Positions 33,524 through 42,880 of a DNA stretch of 64,000 nucleotides are shown in pieces. The DNA comes from Phycisphaerae bacterium (GTDB lineage Bacteria; Planctomycetota; Phycisphaerae; Phycisphaerales; SM1A02): NCBI GenBank assembly GCA_002709295.1, contig PAQL01000029.1, positions 122,232 through 186,231 of the forward strand. The letters are read 5' to 3'. The notes beneath the pieces are model-generated. The model saw only the letters and a list, made by a program, of their open reading frames with translations, had not been told where the DNA came from and made no database searches. Each line of letters opens with the position of its first letter. Position 1 is the stretch's first letter. The translations under genes and the position numbers were made by a program.

Positions 33524-35035
33524 ATGCACGCCTCCGCGTCCAACCGCCCCCGGCTTCTCCCCCGCCTGGGGGTCTGCCTGACGGGCACGATGGTGGCTCT
33601 GATCCTCGGGGGTCAGGCCGCCCCCGCCGAGGAACCCCCCGAGCCCCCCTCGCCATCGCCGGTCGAGGCCGACGACGCCGCCCCCTCGTCGACACCCCCC
33701 GCGGCGGAGGCCCCCCCTCGACGCGTCCACATCTGGGTGGATCGCTACGAGGAGATCGGCGGCGAGGTGGTCGAGGAGGACGACGTCCTCCTGAGCATCC
33801 GGACTCCCGACGACCAGATCAGGACGTTCACCAAGTCCCGGCTCATCTACGTCATCCCTCTGCTCGAGCTGCCCGAACCCCGTTCGGGTCTGGTCGAACT
33901 CCGGGACGGCTCCGTGCTCTCGGGTGAACTGATCGAGGACGGCTACGAGACGGTCGTGCTCCGGATCGAGGGCGTGCTCACCACGCTTCCCCGTGAATCG
34001 GTGGTGAGGACCCGCTTCGATCTCTCGCTCGAGGAGAAGTACCGGCGTTTCCGGGAGAGCATCGAGCCCGATCAGTATCTCCGTCGCCTCGACCTGGCCA
34101 GGTGGCTCTGCGATGAGAAGGCCTACAAGCTTTCCGAGCGGGAACTGGTCGAGATCGTCGCCGAATCACAGCTGCCCGAGGCGATCGAGCTTCTGCGCAT
34201 GGTGAAGGCACAGATCGCCCTCGAAGAGGGGACCCGGCCCGAAGGCCGCTCGATCGAACGCCCCCCATCCATGCGGGATTCGGGAACGGTCGACCTGAAG
34301 GACATGCTGCCGAGCGAGGTGATCTCCGGAGACGACGTCAATCTCATGCGGGTGTACGAGATCGACTTCCGATCACCACCGCCCCGGGTCCACGTCGCTC
34401 CCCAGGTCATCCGCGATCTCCTGGAGACCTACGGCGCCAGTCCCCTGATCCCGGGCGACAGCTCCGGACGGACCAGGCTGTTCCGGGCCGACCCGATGGA
34501 GATCGTCGATCTCATGTTCAAGCTCAAGGCCCGGGAGTTCTATCCCCGCATCGAGGTCAAGAGCGAACCCCCCTCCCTGAACCTCTTCCGGCAGCGGGTT
34601 CACGACGCCTGGATCATCCCCAACTGCGCCACCAGCCGGTGCCACGGAGGCCTCGACGGTGGGCGTCTGTTCCTCCACCGTCGAGGTTCCAAGAGCGAGC
34701 GGGTCCGCTACACCAATCTCCTGATCCTCGAACGCTGGAACGAGCTCGGGCAGCCTCTCATCGACTGGGAGGATCCGGAACGCTCGCTCATCATCCAGTA
34801 CGGGCTCCCCCGGAATGACGCCAGATTCCCCCATCCCGACGTCAAGGGCTGGAGGCCGGTGTTCACGCCGGGCAACCACCGGGTCCTCAGAGACTCGCTT
34901 CGGTGGATCGAATCCATGTACAGGCCCCGTCCCGGCTACCCGGTCGAGTACGAGGCTCCCGTGCTGGAAATCCCGGTGGTCCCCGCTTCCGAGGACGGGG
35001 AGAACACATCCGAGGACGGCCGGCGGGATCGCTGA
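33524..35035 (+). CDS. Secreted protein with CX4CH motif
   Basis: 503 residues from the ATG at 33524 (GCGGGA site). A signal peptide (GVCLTGTMVALILGGQAAPA) is followed by a Pro/Glu-rich linker and two small beta units (about 70-150) with the GxVxLxDG-type strand RSGLVELRDGSVLSGELIED. The middle is helical. Near residue 365 lies PNCATSRCHGGLDGGRLFL, a CX4CH motif whose histidine is followed by glycines, like c-type heme sites in planctomycete secreted cytochromes, which normally read CX2CH. Conserved-looking motifs FPHPDVKGW and FTPGNHRVLRDSLRWIE follow. The function is unknown; heme attachment is a hypothesis. Confidence 0.8.
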   Translation: MHASASNRPRLLPRLGVCLTGTMVALILGGQAAPAEEPPEPPSPSPVEADDAAPSSTPPAAEAPPRRVHIWVDRYEEIGGEVVEEDDVLLSIRTPDDQIRTFTKSRLIYVIPLLELPEPRSGLVELRDGSVLSGELIEDGYETVVLRIEGVLTTLPRESVVRTRFDLSLEEKYRRFRESIEPDQYLRRLDLARWLCDEKAYKLSERELVEIVAESQLPEAIELLRMVKAQIALEEGTRPEGRSIERPPSMRDSGTVDLKDMLPSEVISGDDVNLMRVYEIDFRSPPPRVHVAPQVIRDLLETYGASPLIPGDSSGRTRLFRADPMEIVDLMFKLKAREFYPRIEVKSEPPSLNLFRQRVHDAWIIPNCATSRCHGGLDGGRLFLHRRGSKSERVRYTNLLILERWNELGQPLIDWEDPERSLIIQYGLPRNDARFPHPDVKGWRPVFTPGNHRVLRDSLRWIESMYRPRPGYPVEYEAPVLEIPVVPASEDGENTSEDGRRDR

Positions 35036-35080
35036 GCCGCTCTGACGGCCCCGGAGCCCCTCTTCAGACCCTCACTGGGG

Positions 35081-35086
35081 TATATT
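35081..35086 (+). promoter_or_regulatory. -10-like TATATT upstream of the large lipoprotein gene
   Basis: TATATT matches the -10 consensus at five of six positions and lies 85 bp before the ATG at 35172. No good -35. Between them a C7/G6 near-palindrome (35132-35149) could fold in the leader. Confidence 0.3.
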
Positions 35087-35171
35087 CGTCGCTTCGGCCC
35101 GCCACGGGCCCCCTCGCCCAGGATCCTCTTCGACCCCCCCGGGGGGTCGATGACCGCCAGACTCGGAGAGC

Positions 35172-37163
35172 ATGAGCACCATGCACCATCGGACGCGCTT
35201 CATCACCTCGCTGCTCACCCTGTCCTCCGCCACCCTCGTGGTCGGCTGCAGCGAACACTCGGATCAGCCCGATCAGATCGCCACGATCTCCGCCGACTTC
35301 GCGGAGACCCTCCGATCTCGTCCGGCGGTGCGGGAGAACTCCAGCACCCCCGACGACTCCGCCAGCACCCTGAGAAAGCTCGCCGGCCAGGCCCGATCCT
35401 CGGATGCCGCGGGCAGCGACCTGCTCGCCAACCGCATCTACACCTCCGCAGGCACCTTCGACCTCGACGAGGCCATGCGACTGGAGTCCATGGCCGCCCG
35501 GCTCAGGAACCTGGCCCGCAAGCTCGCCGCCAACGCCGATCTCCTGGCCGATGCCGCTTCGAGTGCCGAGAACCTCGACATCTCCGATGCGAATCGCATG
35601 ATCGAGAACTGGCGTGCCGAAGCCAGCTCCGAACTCAACGGAGCCGAGGAGAAGCTGCAGGAGATCCAGGGCAAGATCGATCAAGCCCGAGGCCAGCGTG
35701 AGGCCCACCTCGCCCAGGCCGCCGAGTACGAGGCGATCGCGGTGGAACTTGCCGAGGAGGGCGTGGATCTCGGTCCGAAGGACGGCGAGGATGCGATCAA
35801 CGAATCGATCTACTTCCGTCAGCAGGCCGACGAGCTCCGCATCAAGGCCGCCCGGGACGACACCACCATCCTGACCCTCGAGCCGACCCAGTCGCTCGCG
35901 GGTGTCGAACGTGACGCCCAGCGTGCCAAGGCCGATCACGCCCGTGAATCCGGCCGCATGGCGGAGAGCCGGGTCCAGGAGGCGAGGGCCTTCGCCACCA
36001 CGATTCGTGGCGAGCTCGATCGACTCTCCACCACGGTCGGACAGCTGATGGATGAATCCGTGCAGCTCGAACAGGATCAGATCATGCCCCGCCTCGAAGC
36101 CGCGATCGGCGACTTCGAAGCGGCCGCCAACGCGGCCAAGGGGCTGTCCCGCGGCGGCTCCAAGGCAGAATCCGACAATGCATGGACGTCCGTGGCCAAC
36201 GCCCAGTTCAGCATGGGTCGCTGTCACTGGGAGACCGGCTCGATCCTCGGCCGACGGGCCGACGCCCTGGCCCGCATCGCCTCGGGCGGCGCCCTGGTCG
36301 ATCCCGCCGCGATCCGCGGAGACATCGAAGAGGCCGAAGCCGGCCGCAAGCAGTCCTTCGAGGCCGCAAGGAAGGCCTTCAACGACAGCATCGAGTCGAT
36401 CGGCAGGATCTCCGCCAACGACGCCCGGACCGCGCGACTCCGACAGTCGGTCGAGGAGGCGATCGCGACCCTCGACGGCACCCCGCCGACCGCCGTGGCT
36501 CCGACCCGCAGTGCGGGCGCCGATCGTGCCCGAGGCGGCGGTTCCTCGGCCCGATCCACCGGCGGTGGAAGCGCGACCGGCGGCTTCGGCACGCCCGCCG
36601 AGGCCGCGAAGTTCCTCAGCGATCCCGTCAACCAGATGAACCCCGCCGCGTTGAAGCGCATCAAGGATGCGATGCGGGCGGAGACCCCCCAGGGGCAGGC
36701 CGCCGAGAAGCTTCTCACCGCGGCGTCGGTGATGATGCCGCTCTTCGAGGCGATGAGCGCGAAGTTCGGGACCGACAAGGTCATGGCCGCGATGGGTGAC
36801 GCAAGCATCGGCGGGGCCCCGACCCCGACCTTCAGCGTCGACGAGGTGGACGGCGACGTCGCGACCCTGAAGTCCTCCGATGGCCGACAGACGATCCAGC
36901 TCGTCAAGACCCCGAATGGATGGGTCTACGACCTGGACAAGACCATCAAGGACGACCCGCAGGCCGCCATGATGATCGAGTTCATGGGCCCGATGCTGGA
37001 TGCGATGCTCAAGCCCCTCGGCACGGTCGTCGAGGAGATCAGTGCCAAGGTCAAGGCCGGGGACTACTCGTCTCCCGAGGAGGCCATGGAAGCACTCGAT
37101 GCCGCGATGTCCGACATGATGCCCGGTGGCGGCGGTGGCCGCGGTGGCGGCTTCGGCCGCTGA
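35172..37163 (+). CDS. Large coiled-coil lipoprotein, unknown function
   Basis: 663 residues. The ATG at 35172 follows GGAGAGC. A lipobox ends LSSATLVVGC. Residues of about 60-330 are helical and contain heptad-like Ala/Glu repeats (LSREL-type stretches such as AEEKLQEIQGKIDQARGQRE), suggesting a long coiled coil. A Ser/Gly-rich linker (GGGSSARSTGGGSATGGFG) leads to a globular C-terminal domain with VDEVDGDVATLKSSDGRQTI, then a Met/Gly-rich tail (MMPGGGGGRGGGFGR). The C-terminal part resembles small periplasmic domains with a TLKSSDG strand but I cannot name it. It probably spans or organises the periplasm. It ends 5 bp from the convergent queG. Confidence 0.85.
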   Translation: MSTMHHRTRFITSLLTLSSATLVVGCSEHSDQPDQIATISADFAETLRSRPAVRENSSTPDDSASTLRKLAGQARSSDAAGSDLLANRIYTSAGTFDLDEAMRLESMAARLRNLARKLAANADLLADAASSAENLDISDANRMIENWRAEASSELNGAEEKLQEIQGKIDQARGQREAHLAQAAEYEAIAVELAEEGVDLGPKDGEDAINESIYFRQQADELRIKAARDDTTILTLEPTQSLAGVERDAQRAKADHARESGRMAESRVQEARAFATTIRGELDRLSTTVGQLMDESVQLEQDQIMPRLEAAIGDFEAAANAAKGLSRGGSKAESDNAWTSVANAQFSMGRCHWETGSILGRRADALARIASGGALVDPAAIRGDIEEAEAGRKQSFEAARKAFNDSIESIGRISANDARTARLRQSVEEAIATLDGTPPTAVAPTRSAGADRARGGGSSARSTGGGSATGGFGTPAEAAKFLSDPVNQMNPAALKRIKDAMRAETPQGQAAEKLLTAASVMMPLFEAMSAKFGTDKVMAAMGDASIGGAPTPTFSVDEVDGDVATLKSSDGRQTIQLVKTPNGWVYDLDKTIKDDPQAAMMIEFMGPMLDAMLKPLGTVVEEISAKVKAGDYSSPEEAMEALDAAMSDMMPGGGGGRGGGFGR

Positions 37164-37168
37164 GCCGA

Positions 37169-38299
37169 TCACTCCAGCGAAGTCTGACCAGGCCCCGACA
37201 TCCCAAGACCTTCCATCGTCCGCCGAGCCGCTCGGCGGACGATGTCGTCTTCGGCCTCGTCGGTCGAGATCGCGATGATCCGTCGTCGCAACGCCTCGGC
37301 CCCCGGTCCCTCCGGCCGCTCGTTCAGGGCATCGGCCGCGCATACCAGGGCGTTCCTCTTCCACATCGCGAGCGTGGCTCGACGGGCCGGTGTCCCGGCC
37401 AGGAGTTCGAGGGACCGTTCCTCGGTCCAGCCCAGGACCTCCAGCAGATCGAAGGACCGGTGGCGGGACTCGTAGGCGGGATTCACCGAGGGAAGTCCCC
37501 GTCGTGGATTTCGATTCCCATGCGGGCACGCCTCCTGACAGACGTCGCACCCGAAGAGCCACGGTCCGGTTCGATCCGCCAGCTCGGGATCGACCTCTCC
37601 TCGGTGCTCGATGGTGGTGTAGGCGATGCAACGGCTGGCATCGACCGAGAAGGGCGAGATCGCGTCGGTCGGGCAGGCGTCGATGCAGCGGGTGCACGAT
37701 CCGCAGGGATCCGATCGATCGATCCGGGGCGGGGTCGGAGCGAGTGGCAGCGTCGTCACGATCGCGCCCAGCAGCATCCATGAACCCACCCCGGGCTCGA
37801 TGAGCAGGGTGTTCTTGCCCACCAGTCCGAGCCCTGCACGCATCGCATGCTCGCGTTCCAGCAGTGGCGAGGTGTCGACGCAGGGGCGGAAGTCGTGATC
37901 GGGATGATCCTCCTGAAGCACCTTGACGATGGTGACGAGCCGCTTCTTGATCACCTTGTGATAGTCGCGACCCTGGGCGTACCTGGCCACCCGACCTCGC
38001 GGCGGCGCCTCCGGATCGCGGGGCTCACGGGTTCCGTCGTGATATCGGTCCGCGACGCAGATGATCGAGCGGGCTCCGGGCAGATAGACCTCCGGATCCA
38101 GCCGCTCGTCGATCCTCGCCTCCAACCAGGCCATCGAGCCGTGGGCTCCGCGGGCGATCCACTCCCGGACCTCCTCCACGTGCCGGGAAGGCGCGGCGTC
38201 GCAGACTCCGGCGAGGGCGAAGCCGTGCTGTCGACAGCGCTCGACGACCTCGGCGGTCATCGAGCTCGGGGAGTCGTCGACGGTTCTCTGGTCGCTCAT
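37169..38299 (-). CDS. queG: Epoxyqueuosine reductase
   Basis: 376 residues from the ATG at 38299. Two [4Fe-4S] motifs, CGSCTRCIDACP and CDVCQEACPHGNR, and the cobalamin-domain blocks YHKVIKKRL and KNTLLIEPGVGSW identify QueG, which reduces epoxyqueuosine to queuosine in tRNA. A short C-terminal HEAT-like tail (RRIIAISTDEAEDDIVRRAARR) follows, as in other QueG. It is the last gene of the hpnC-hpnD-hpnE-queG run, overlapping hpnE by ATGA; the partnership with isoprenoid genes is unusual. queA, the preceding step, lies at 56385-57599. Confidence 0.95.
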   Translation of the reverse strand: MSDQRTVDDSPSSMTAEVVERCRQHGFALAGVCDAAPSRHVEEVREWIARGAHGSMAWLEARIDERLDPEVYLPGARSIICVADRYHDGTREPRDPEAPPRGRVARYAQGRDYHKVIKKRLVTIVKVLQEDHPDHDFRPCVDTSPLLEREHAMRAGLGLVGKNTLLIEPGVGSWMLLGAIVTTLPLAPTPPRIDRSDPCGSCTRCIDACPTDAISPFSVDASRCIAYTTIEHRGEVDPELADRTGPWLFGCDVCQEACPHGNRNPRRGLPSVNPAYESRHRSFDLLEVLGWTEERSLELLAGTPARRATLAMWKRNALVCAADALNERPEGPGAEALRRRIIAISTDEAEDDIVRRAARRTMEGLGMSGPGQTSLE

Positions 38300-39702
38300 C
38301 GGAGACCCAGGGCGGACACCAGACGTCCCGGAGGGACGTCGGGAACGACCCCGCCACTGCCGGTCGCGGCGGCGGCGGCGGCGTAGCCGCTCCGGGTCGC
38401 TCCCTCCATGGTCGCGGGCCAGCCGGTGTCGGTCCAGTCCCCGGCCAGAAAGAGGTTGGAGATTCCCAGTCCTCCCGGACGGCTCGAGGGGCGACGGGCA
38501 TCCACCCCGGGCTCGGCCCGGAAGGTGGCCCGCTTCTCCTTGACCGCCCTCACCATCACCGGCTCGAGACCTCGCGAGGCCGGCAGCGCCCAGTGAAGAT
38601 CCGCGACCACTCGTCGACCGATCTCCGATTCGGTGAGGGTCAGCCACTCGTCGGCGGCGCTGATCACCGCGTTGACGTGATGAAGGGTTCGCCCGTCGAG
38701 CTCGACCTCCCCCTTGTCGAAGAACCAGTGGGTGTCCCGACCGGGAAGGGCCAGATGGGGGTATCGACGTCGATCGTCCCGAAGCACCGGCTGCTCGAAC
38801 AGCAGGTGGACGCCGAGGATGGAACTCGTCCCGAGGGTCTCGAGCTCCCTCAGACGAGGATCCGCCGCCATCATCGGTCGGGACACCAGCTTCAGCAGGC
38901 GGTCCGCGGGCACGGTGCTGACGATCGCAGCCCCGTGCTCGAGACCGCGATCGGTGACGACTCCGTTGGCCCTGATGCCATCGAAGGCGATGCCTCGGAC
39001 CCTGGCGGCATGTCGGATCGTCCCCCCCGCGGCCTCGACGATGTCGATCGCGGGTTGCAGCAGGGATTCAAGATCGCAGCGGGCCACGCCCACGTTGGAG
39101 TGCCAGGCTCCGGCCAGGAAGCCCTCCTGGAGGACCTGCATCGCATGATTCGCAGCGACCTCGTCGCTTGGCAGGTTGCAGGCTCCCAGGACCACCGGCT
39201 CCCAGAAGTTCATCCGGGCCCCGACAGGCTGTCCGGTCGCCTCGAGAAACTCGCTGAAGCTCCGGTCCCGCCATTCGTGACGACCCGAAAGACCCATTCG
39301 GACGAGCTTGAACATCGCCTGACCGATGGCCAGCTTGTCGTCGGTGCCGAGGAAGCGGAGACGGAGGAACGACGGCGCGAAGTGCAGCGGGGGCGGAAGC
39401 ATCGTCGACCTCAGCACGGAGGGACGCCCCGGAGGCGCCGCCCACCAGGTCTCGCGGTGCCAGTCGATCCGGTCGAGCACGCCGAGCCTGCCGTAGAGAT
39501 CGAGGATGTTCGAACAACATCCCATCACCACGTGCTGACAATTGTCGAACCGAAGCCCGGTCCGGGGATCCTCGAAGCTCGTCGCCCGTCCCCCGAGCCT
39601 CGGACGTGTCTCGAGCACCAGCGGGGACCAGCCGGCTTCCGCGAAACGGACCGCCGCGGCGATTCCCGAGACTCCGGCCCCGATGATCACCGCTCGCTTC
39701 AT
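38296..39702 (-). CDS. hpnE: Hydroxysqualene dehydroxylase (squalene-associated FAD-dependent desaturase)
   Basis: 468 residues from the ATG at 39702, inside the stop of hpnD (ATGA). The FAD dinucleotide motif KRAVIIGAGVSGIAAAVRFA is followed by RLGGRATSF and, near the end, ISNLFLAGDWTDTGWPATMEGA, all typical of HpnE. It reduces hydroxysqualene to squalene using FAD, finishing the HpnCDE route from farnesyl diphosphate. No squalene-hopene cyclase is in the window, so the end product (hopanoid or C30 carotenoid) is open. Confidence 0.95.
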   Translation of the reverse strand: MKRAVIIGAGVSGIAAAVRFAEAGWSPLVLETRPRLGGRATSFEDPRTGLRFDNCQHVVMGCCSNILDLYGRLGVLDRIDWHRETWWAAPPGRPSVLRSTMLPPPLHFAPSFLRLRFLGTDDKLAIGQAMFKLVRMGLSGRHEWRDRSFSEFLEATGQPVGARMNFWEPVVLGACNLPSDEVAANHAMQVLQEGFLAGAWHSNVGVARCDLESLLQPAIDIVEAAGGTIRHAARVRGIAFDGIRANGVVTDRGLEHGAAIVSTVPADRLLKLVSRPMMAADPRLRELETLGTSSILGVHLLFEQPVLRDDRRRYPHLALPGRDTHWFFDKGEVELDGRTLHHVNAVISAADEWLTLTESEIGRRVVADLHWALPASRGLEPVMVRAVKEKRATFRAEPGVDARRPSSRPGGLGISNLFLAGDWTDTGWPATMEGATRSGYAAAAAATGSGGVVPDVPPGRLVSALGLR

Positions 39703-40640
39703 CCTCGGGACTCCGAGGGCACGGTCCGGGATGACTTCGCCATGCGTCTGGCCTTCCACGCGATGCCTGCCTTGCGAAGGGAGCCGAGACCGACACGCTC
39801 CCGAACCGCCCTTGCAGGATCATCGTCGATTCGATCCAGGATCCCCCGATAGATCTCGCACATCGCCCAGCTGGTGCCTCGACACGAGGGGTCCAGGTGC
39901 GACTCGAGCCCCTCCGAGGCCTCGTAGTGGGCTCGTGCCCGGACCACCTGGTCACGCATGAATCGCCCGCATCGATCGGGGTCGCGCCACCCCAGAAGAT
40001 CGTCCATCTCCAGTCCCGCCCGCTCGAGCTCGTCCGACGGAAGGTAGACCCGCCCCCGCTCAAGATCCTCACGGAGATCCCGCAGGACGTTGGTCAGCTG
40101 CAGGGCGATGCCCCGGGCCTCCGCCTGAACGAGCACCTCGGGATCATCGTCATGGCCCCAGATCCGGATGCAGATCGTCCCCACCGTGGATGCGACCAGA
40201 CGACAGAAGTGCTCCAGCGATCGGCGATCCCGACACGTGGTCCATTCGAGATCCAGAAGCTGGCCCTGGATCATCTCCTCGAAGGGCTCCGGCTCGATCG
40301 GATAGCCGTCGACGACGTCGCGGAACGCCGGCCACCACTCGCAACCCGAGGAATCGGAACCTCCATCGCCCTCGAAGACGCGACGGGTCCGATCCCGGAA
40401 CGCCTCGAGTGATGCGCGTCGATCGGAGACCGTCGGTCCTGGTGCGTCGGCCAGATCGTCGACCTCGCGCATCCAGGCGTAGATCGCGTAGAGGGCGGAA
40501 CGCTTCGGTTCCGGCGTGAGCCTGAGTCCGTACCAGAAGTTCCTCGCCCTCGACCGGACGATCTCACAGCTCGCCTCGTACGCGCGGCGCAGGGCGTTCG
40601 GGTCCTGCCCGGGACCGGAGTTGGAAACCGGTCCGGTCAT
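39699..40640 (-). CDS. hpnD: Presqualene diphosphate synthase
   Basis: 313 residues from the ATG at 40640, inside the hpnC stop (ATGA). A trans-isoprenyl synthase fold with the first Asp-rich motif YAIYAWMREVDDLAD and the second QLTNVLRDLREDLERGRVYLP. It condenses two farnesyl diphosphates to presqualene diphosphate, the first step of the route. The other synthase is HpnC next door. HpnD is told from HpnC by its order before HpnE and by the VLRDLREDLERGRVYLP block. Confidence 0.92.
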   Translation of the reverse strand: MTGPVSNSGPGQDPNALRRAYEASCEIVRSRARNFWYGLRLTPEPKRSALYAIYAWMREVDDLADAPGPTVSDRRASLEAFRDRTRRVFEGDGGSDSSGCEWWPAFRDVVDGYPIEPEPFEEMIQGQLLDLEWTTCRDRRSLEHFCRLVASTVGTICIRIWGHDDDPEVLVQAEARGIALQLTNVLRDLREDLERGRVYLPSDELERAGLEMDDLLGWRDPDRCGRFMRDQVVRARAHYEASEGLESHLDPSCRGTSWAMCEIYRGILDRIDDDPARAVRERVGLGSLRKAGIAWKARRMAKSSRTVPSESRG

Positions 40641-41620
40641 GAGGTGGATCCCGAAGTGGACGGAGCACGACGGGAACTCCGCGTCCTCCACCAGGCCTGC
40701 AACAGGATGAGGACCTTCGCCGAGTTCGGCAGCGAGGGGCGATGAAGCACGGTCTCGTAGTCCCAGTCCTCCACCAGTCGGAGCACCCTCGCACCGCCCG
40801 AGGCGAGAGTCCGGATCACCGGTGCCGCCCGGTCGTCGAGCATGCCCGGAAGCGACGCGCCGAGCTCGTAGAGCGGCCAGGTCCTCTCCACGCAGGTTCG
40901 GATCAGTTCACGAGACTCGTCGAGGAAGGTCGCATCGACGGCCCAGCCCTGTTCGGCGCTGATCCGGAACCGACGCTCGAAGTCGGAGATCGAATTCATC
41001 TCCTCGGGAATGTAGATGCGGTCGCGTTCCAGCAGGTCCCGACGGACGTCCTGCCAGTGGTTCGTCAGCTGAAGCGCAGTGCAGATCGCATCCGACCGTC
41101 GAGCCACCTCGTCATCCACGGGCTGCTCGAGGAGGGCGAGCACCAGTCGGCCCACCGGATCTGCACTGCGCCGGCAGTAGTCCAGAAGCTGATCCCAGGT
41201 CCGGTACCTCGTCGTCTCCTGATCCTGCTCGAACGCCGAGACCAGATCGAGGAAAGGTCCGGGCTGCAGATCGAATCGCTCGATGGTCGGTCCGAGGGCG
41301 ATGAACACCCAGTGCCCGGGATCCCCTTTCCATGCCCGGTCGATCTCCTCACGCCACCAGGCCAGCAGCGATCGAGCCCGCTCGGGATCCCCGATCTCGT
41401 CACCGAGGTCGTCCGCGGTCCGGCAGAAGGCGTAGACCGAGGCGAAATCATCCCGGACGTCGGCAGGCACCAGACGGGTCAGAACCGAGAAATTCTCTCG
41501 ATGGGATCGGGCGAGGCGGGCCGCCCGGTCCCTCGCCTCTGCAACCGACATCCGGACCCCGGAGTCGGGGGCATCGGGGCCGAAGCGGGCGAGGTCTTCG
41601 AGAATGCGGCTATGGGACAT
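40637..41620 (-). CDS. hpnC: Hydroxysqualene synthase
   Basis: 327 residues from the ATG at 41620; the 605-aa track entry extends into the divergent ispH. The isoprenyl synthase motifs are VYAFCRTADDLGDEIGD and QLTNHWQDVRRDLLERDRIYIP. The QDVxRDLxxRDRIYIP block fits HpnC, which converts presqualene diphosphate to hydroxysqualene. It leads the coupled operon hpnC-hpnD-hpnE-queG and is divergent from ispH, which makes IPP/DMAPP precursors; shared regulation is plausible. No strong ribosome site precedes the start. Confidence 0.93.
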   Translation of the reverse strand: MSHSRILEDLARFGPDAPDSGVRMSVAEARDRAARLARSHRENFSVLTRLVPADVRDDFASVYAFCRTADDLGDEIGDPERARSLLAWWREEIDRAWKGDPGHWVFIALGPTIERFDLQPGPFLDLVSAFEQDQETTRYRTWDQLLDYCRRSADPVGRLVLALLEQPVDDEVARRSDAICTALQLTNHWQDVRRDLLERDRIYIPEEMNSISDFERRFRISAEQGWAVDATFLDESRELIRTCVERTWPLYELGASLPGMLDDRAAPVIRTLASGGARVLRLVEDWDYETVLHRPSLPNSAKVLILLQAWWRTRSSRRAPSTSGSTS

Positions 41621-41821
41621 GGTTCGGGTATCGCCGAAAGAGTCCGAGAGTGTATCCCGGTGGGAATCATGCGCGGGAGTCCCGATGATGCGGCCCGCTT
41701 CGGTGCTACCATTGGAATTCAAGCCTGGACACGGCTTCGGACGAGGTCCTCCTCGACCCGACCGTCTCCTCCGCAGGTACGGGCTCTCTGATCCCCCACC
41801 CACTCGGGACCCTCGATCGAG

Positions 41822-42880
41822 ATGAAGGTCATCCTCGCCAATCCCCGTGGATTCTGCGCCGGCGTGAACATGGCGATCGATGTGGTCGATCAGCTCCTCG
41901 ACATCTGTCCCGACGAGACGATCCACGTCTTTCACGAGATCGTCCACAATCGTCACGTGGTCCAGCGCTTCAAGGATCAGGGAGTCGTCTTCGTCGAGTC
42001 CCTCGAGGAGGTCCCCGACGGCGGGATCGCGGTCTTCAGCGCTCATGGCGTGAGCCCCGCCATCCGGGAGGAGGCCAGGCAGCGGAATCTCGTCGCCGTC
42101 GATGCGACCTGCCCCCTGGTCACCAAGGTCCACGTGCAGGCCCTGCGGTACTCCAAGCACGGCTGGCAGATCCTGCTCATCGGCCATGCCGATCACCAGG
42201 AGGTCATCGGGACCAGAGGCGAGGCGCCGGATTCCATCCAGATCGTCGAGACCCCGGCCGACATCCCCGGACTGAGGATCGACGATCCGGAGAAGGTGGT
42301 CTACCTCACCCAGACCACCCTCTCGACCGACGATGCGAACGTCATCATCAAGGAGCTCGAGAAGGCGATACCCAGCATCCAGGCGCCGCCGACCGACACC
42401 ATCTGCTACGCCACGACCAATCGGCAGCACGCGGTCCGGGAGATCGCCCCCCACTGCGACATGGTGCTCGTGGTCGGAAGTCGCAACAGCTCCAACAGCG
42501 TCCGACTCACCGAGATCTCGCAGAACGTCGGCACCCCTGCAAAGCTCATCGACGACCTCGGCGAGGTCGACAAATCCTGGTTCGGTGAGGACAGCACCGT
42601 CATGGTCACTGCCGGAGCGAGTGCCCCGGACGACCTGGTGAACGACCTCGTGGTGTTCCTCGTCGAGCAGTATGGCGGCAGCGTCGAGCAGTGGGACATC
42701 GATCGGGAGCGGATCGAGTTCGGCCTTCCCGGTTCACTCAAGAAGGTGATGCGGGACCGTGGTGTGAATCCCGTCGGCCGGCGGATCGTGCTGGACCGGG
42801 CCGGCGACCTGGAGGAACTGCTTCAGGAGCGGGGCATCGAGCATCAGACCATCGACCTCACCATCGGCAAGTCCGGGTGA
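41822..42880 (+). CDS. ispH: 4-hydroxy-3-methylbut-2-enyl diphosphate reductase
   Basis: 352 residues. Starts ANPRGFCAGVNMAID with the first Fe-S cysteine; the other two are in VDATCPLVTKVH and TDTICYATTNRQ, so all three cluster ligands are present. HNRHVVQRF and SAHGVSP carry substrate histidines; SRNSSNSVRL binds the phosphate. It forms IPP and DMAPP at the end of the MEP path. It is divergent from hpnC, which consumes the product after chain elongation. Overlaps rlmN by GTGA. Confidence 0.96.
   Translation: MKVILANPRGFCAGVNMAIDVVDQLLDICPDETIHVFHEIVHNRHVVQRFKDQGVVFVESLEEVPDGGIAVFSAHGVSPAIREEARQRNLVAVDATCPLVTKVHVQALRYSKHGWQILLIGHADHQEVIGTRGEAPDSIQIVETPADIPGLRIDDPEKVVYLTQTTLSTDDANVIIKELEKAIPSIQAPPTDTICYATTNRQHAVREIAPHCDMVLVVGSRNSSNSVRLTEISQNVGTPAKLIDDLGEVDKSWFGEDSTVMVTAGASAPDDLVNDLVVFLVEQYGGSVEQWDIDRERIEFGLPGSLKKVMRDRGVNPVGRRIVLDRAGDLEELLQERGIEHQTIDLTIGKSG

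Noticed and set aside
35131-35150. CCCCCCC/GGGGGG near-palindrome before the lipoprotein gene as a terminator or operator
   Set aside because: No loop of sensible size, no T-run and no second copy; could be chance in GC-rich DNA.
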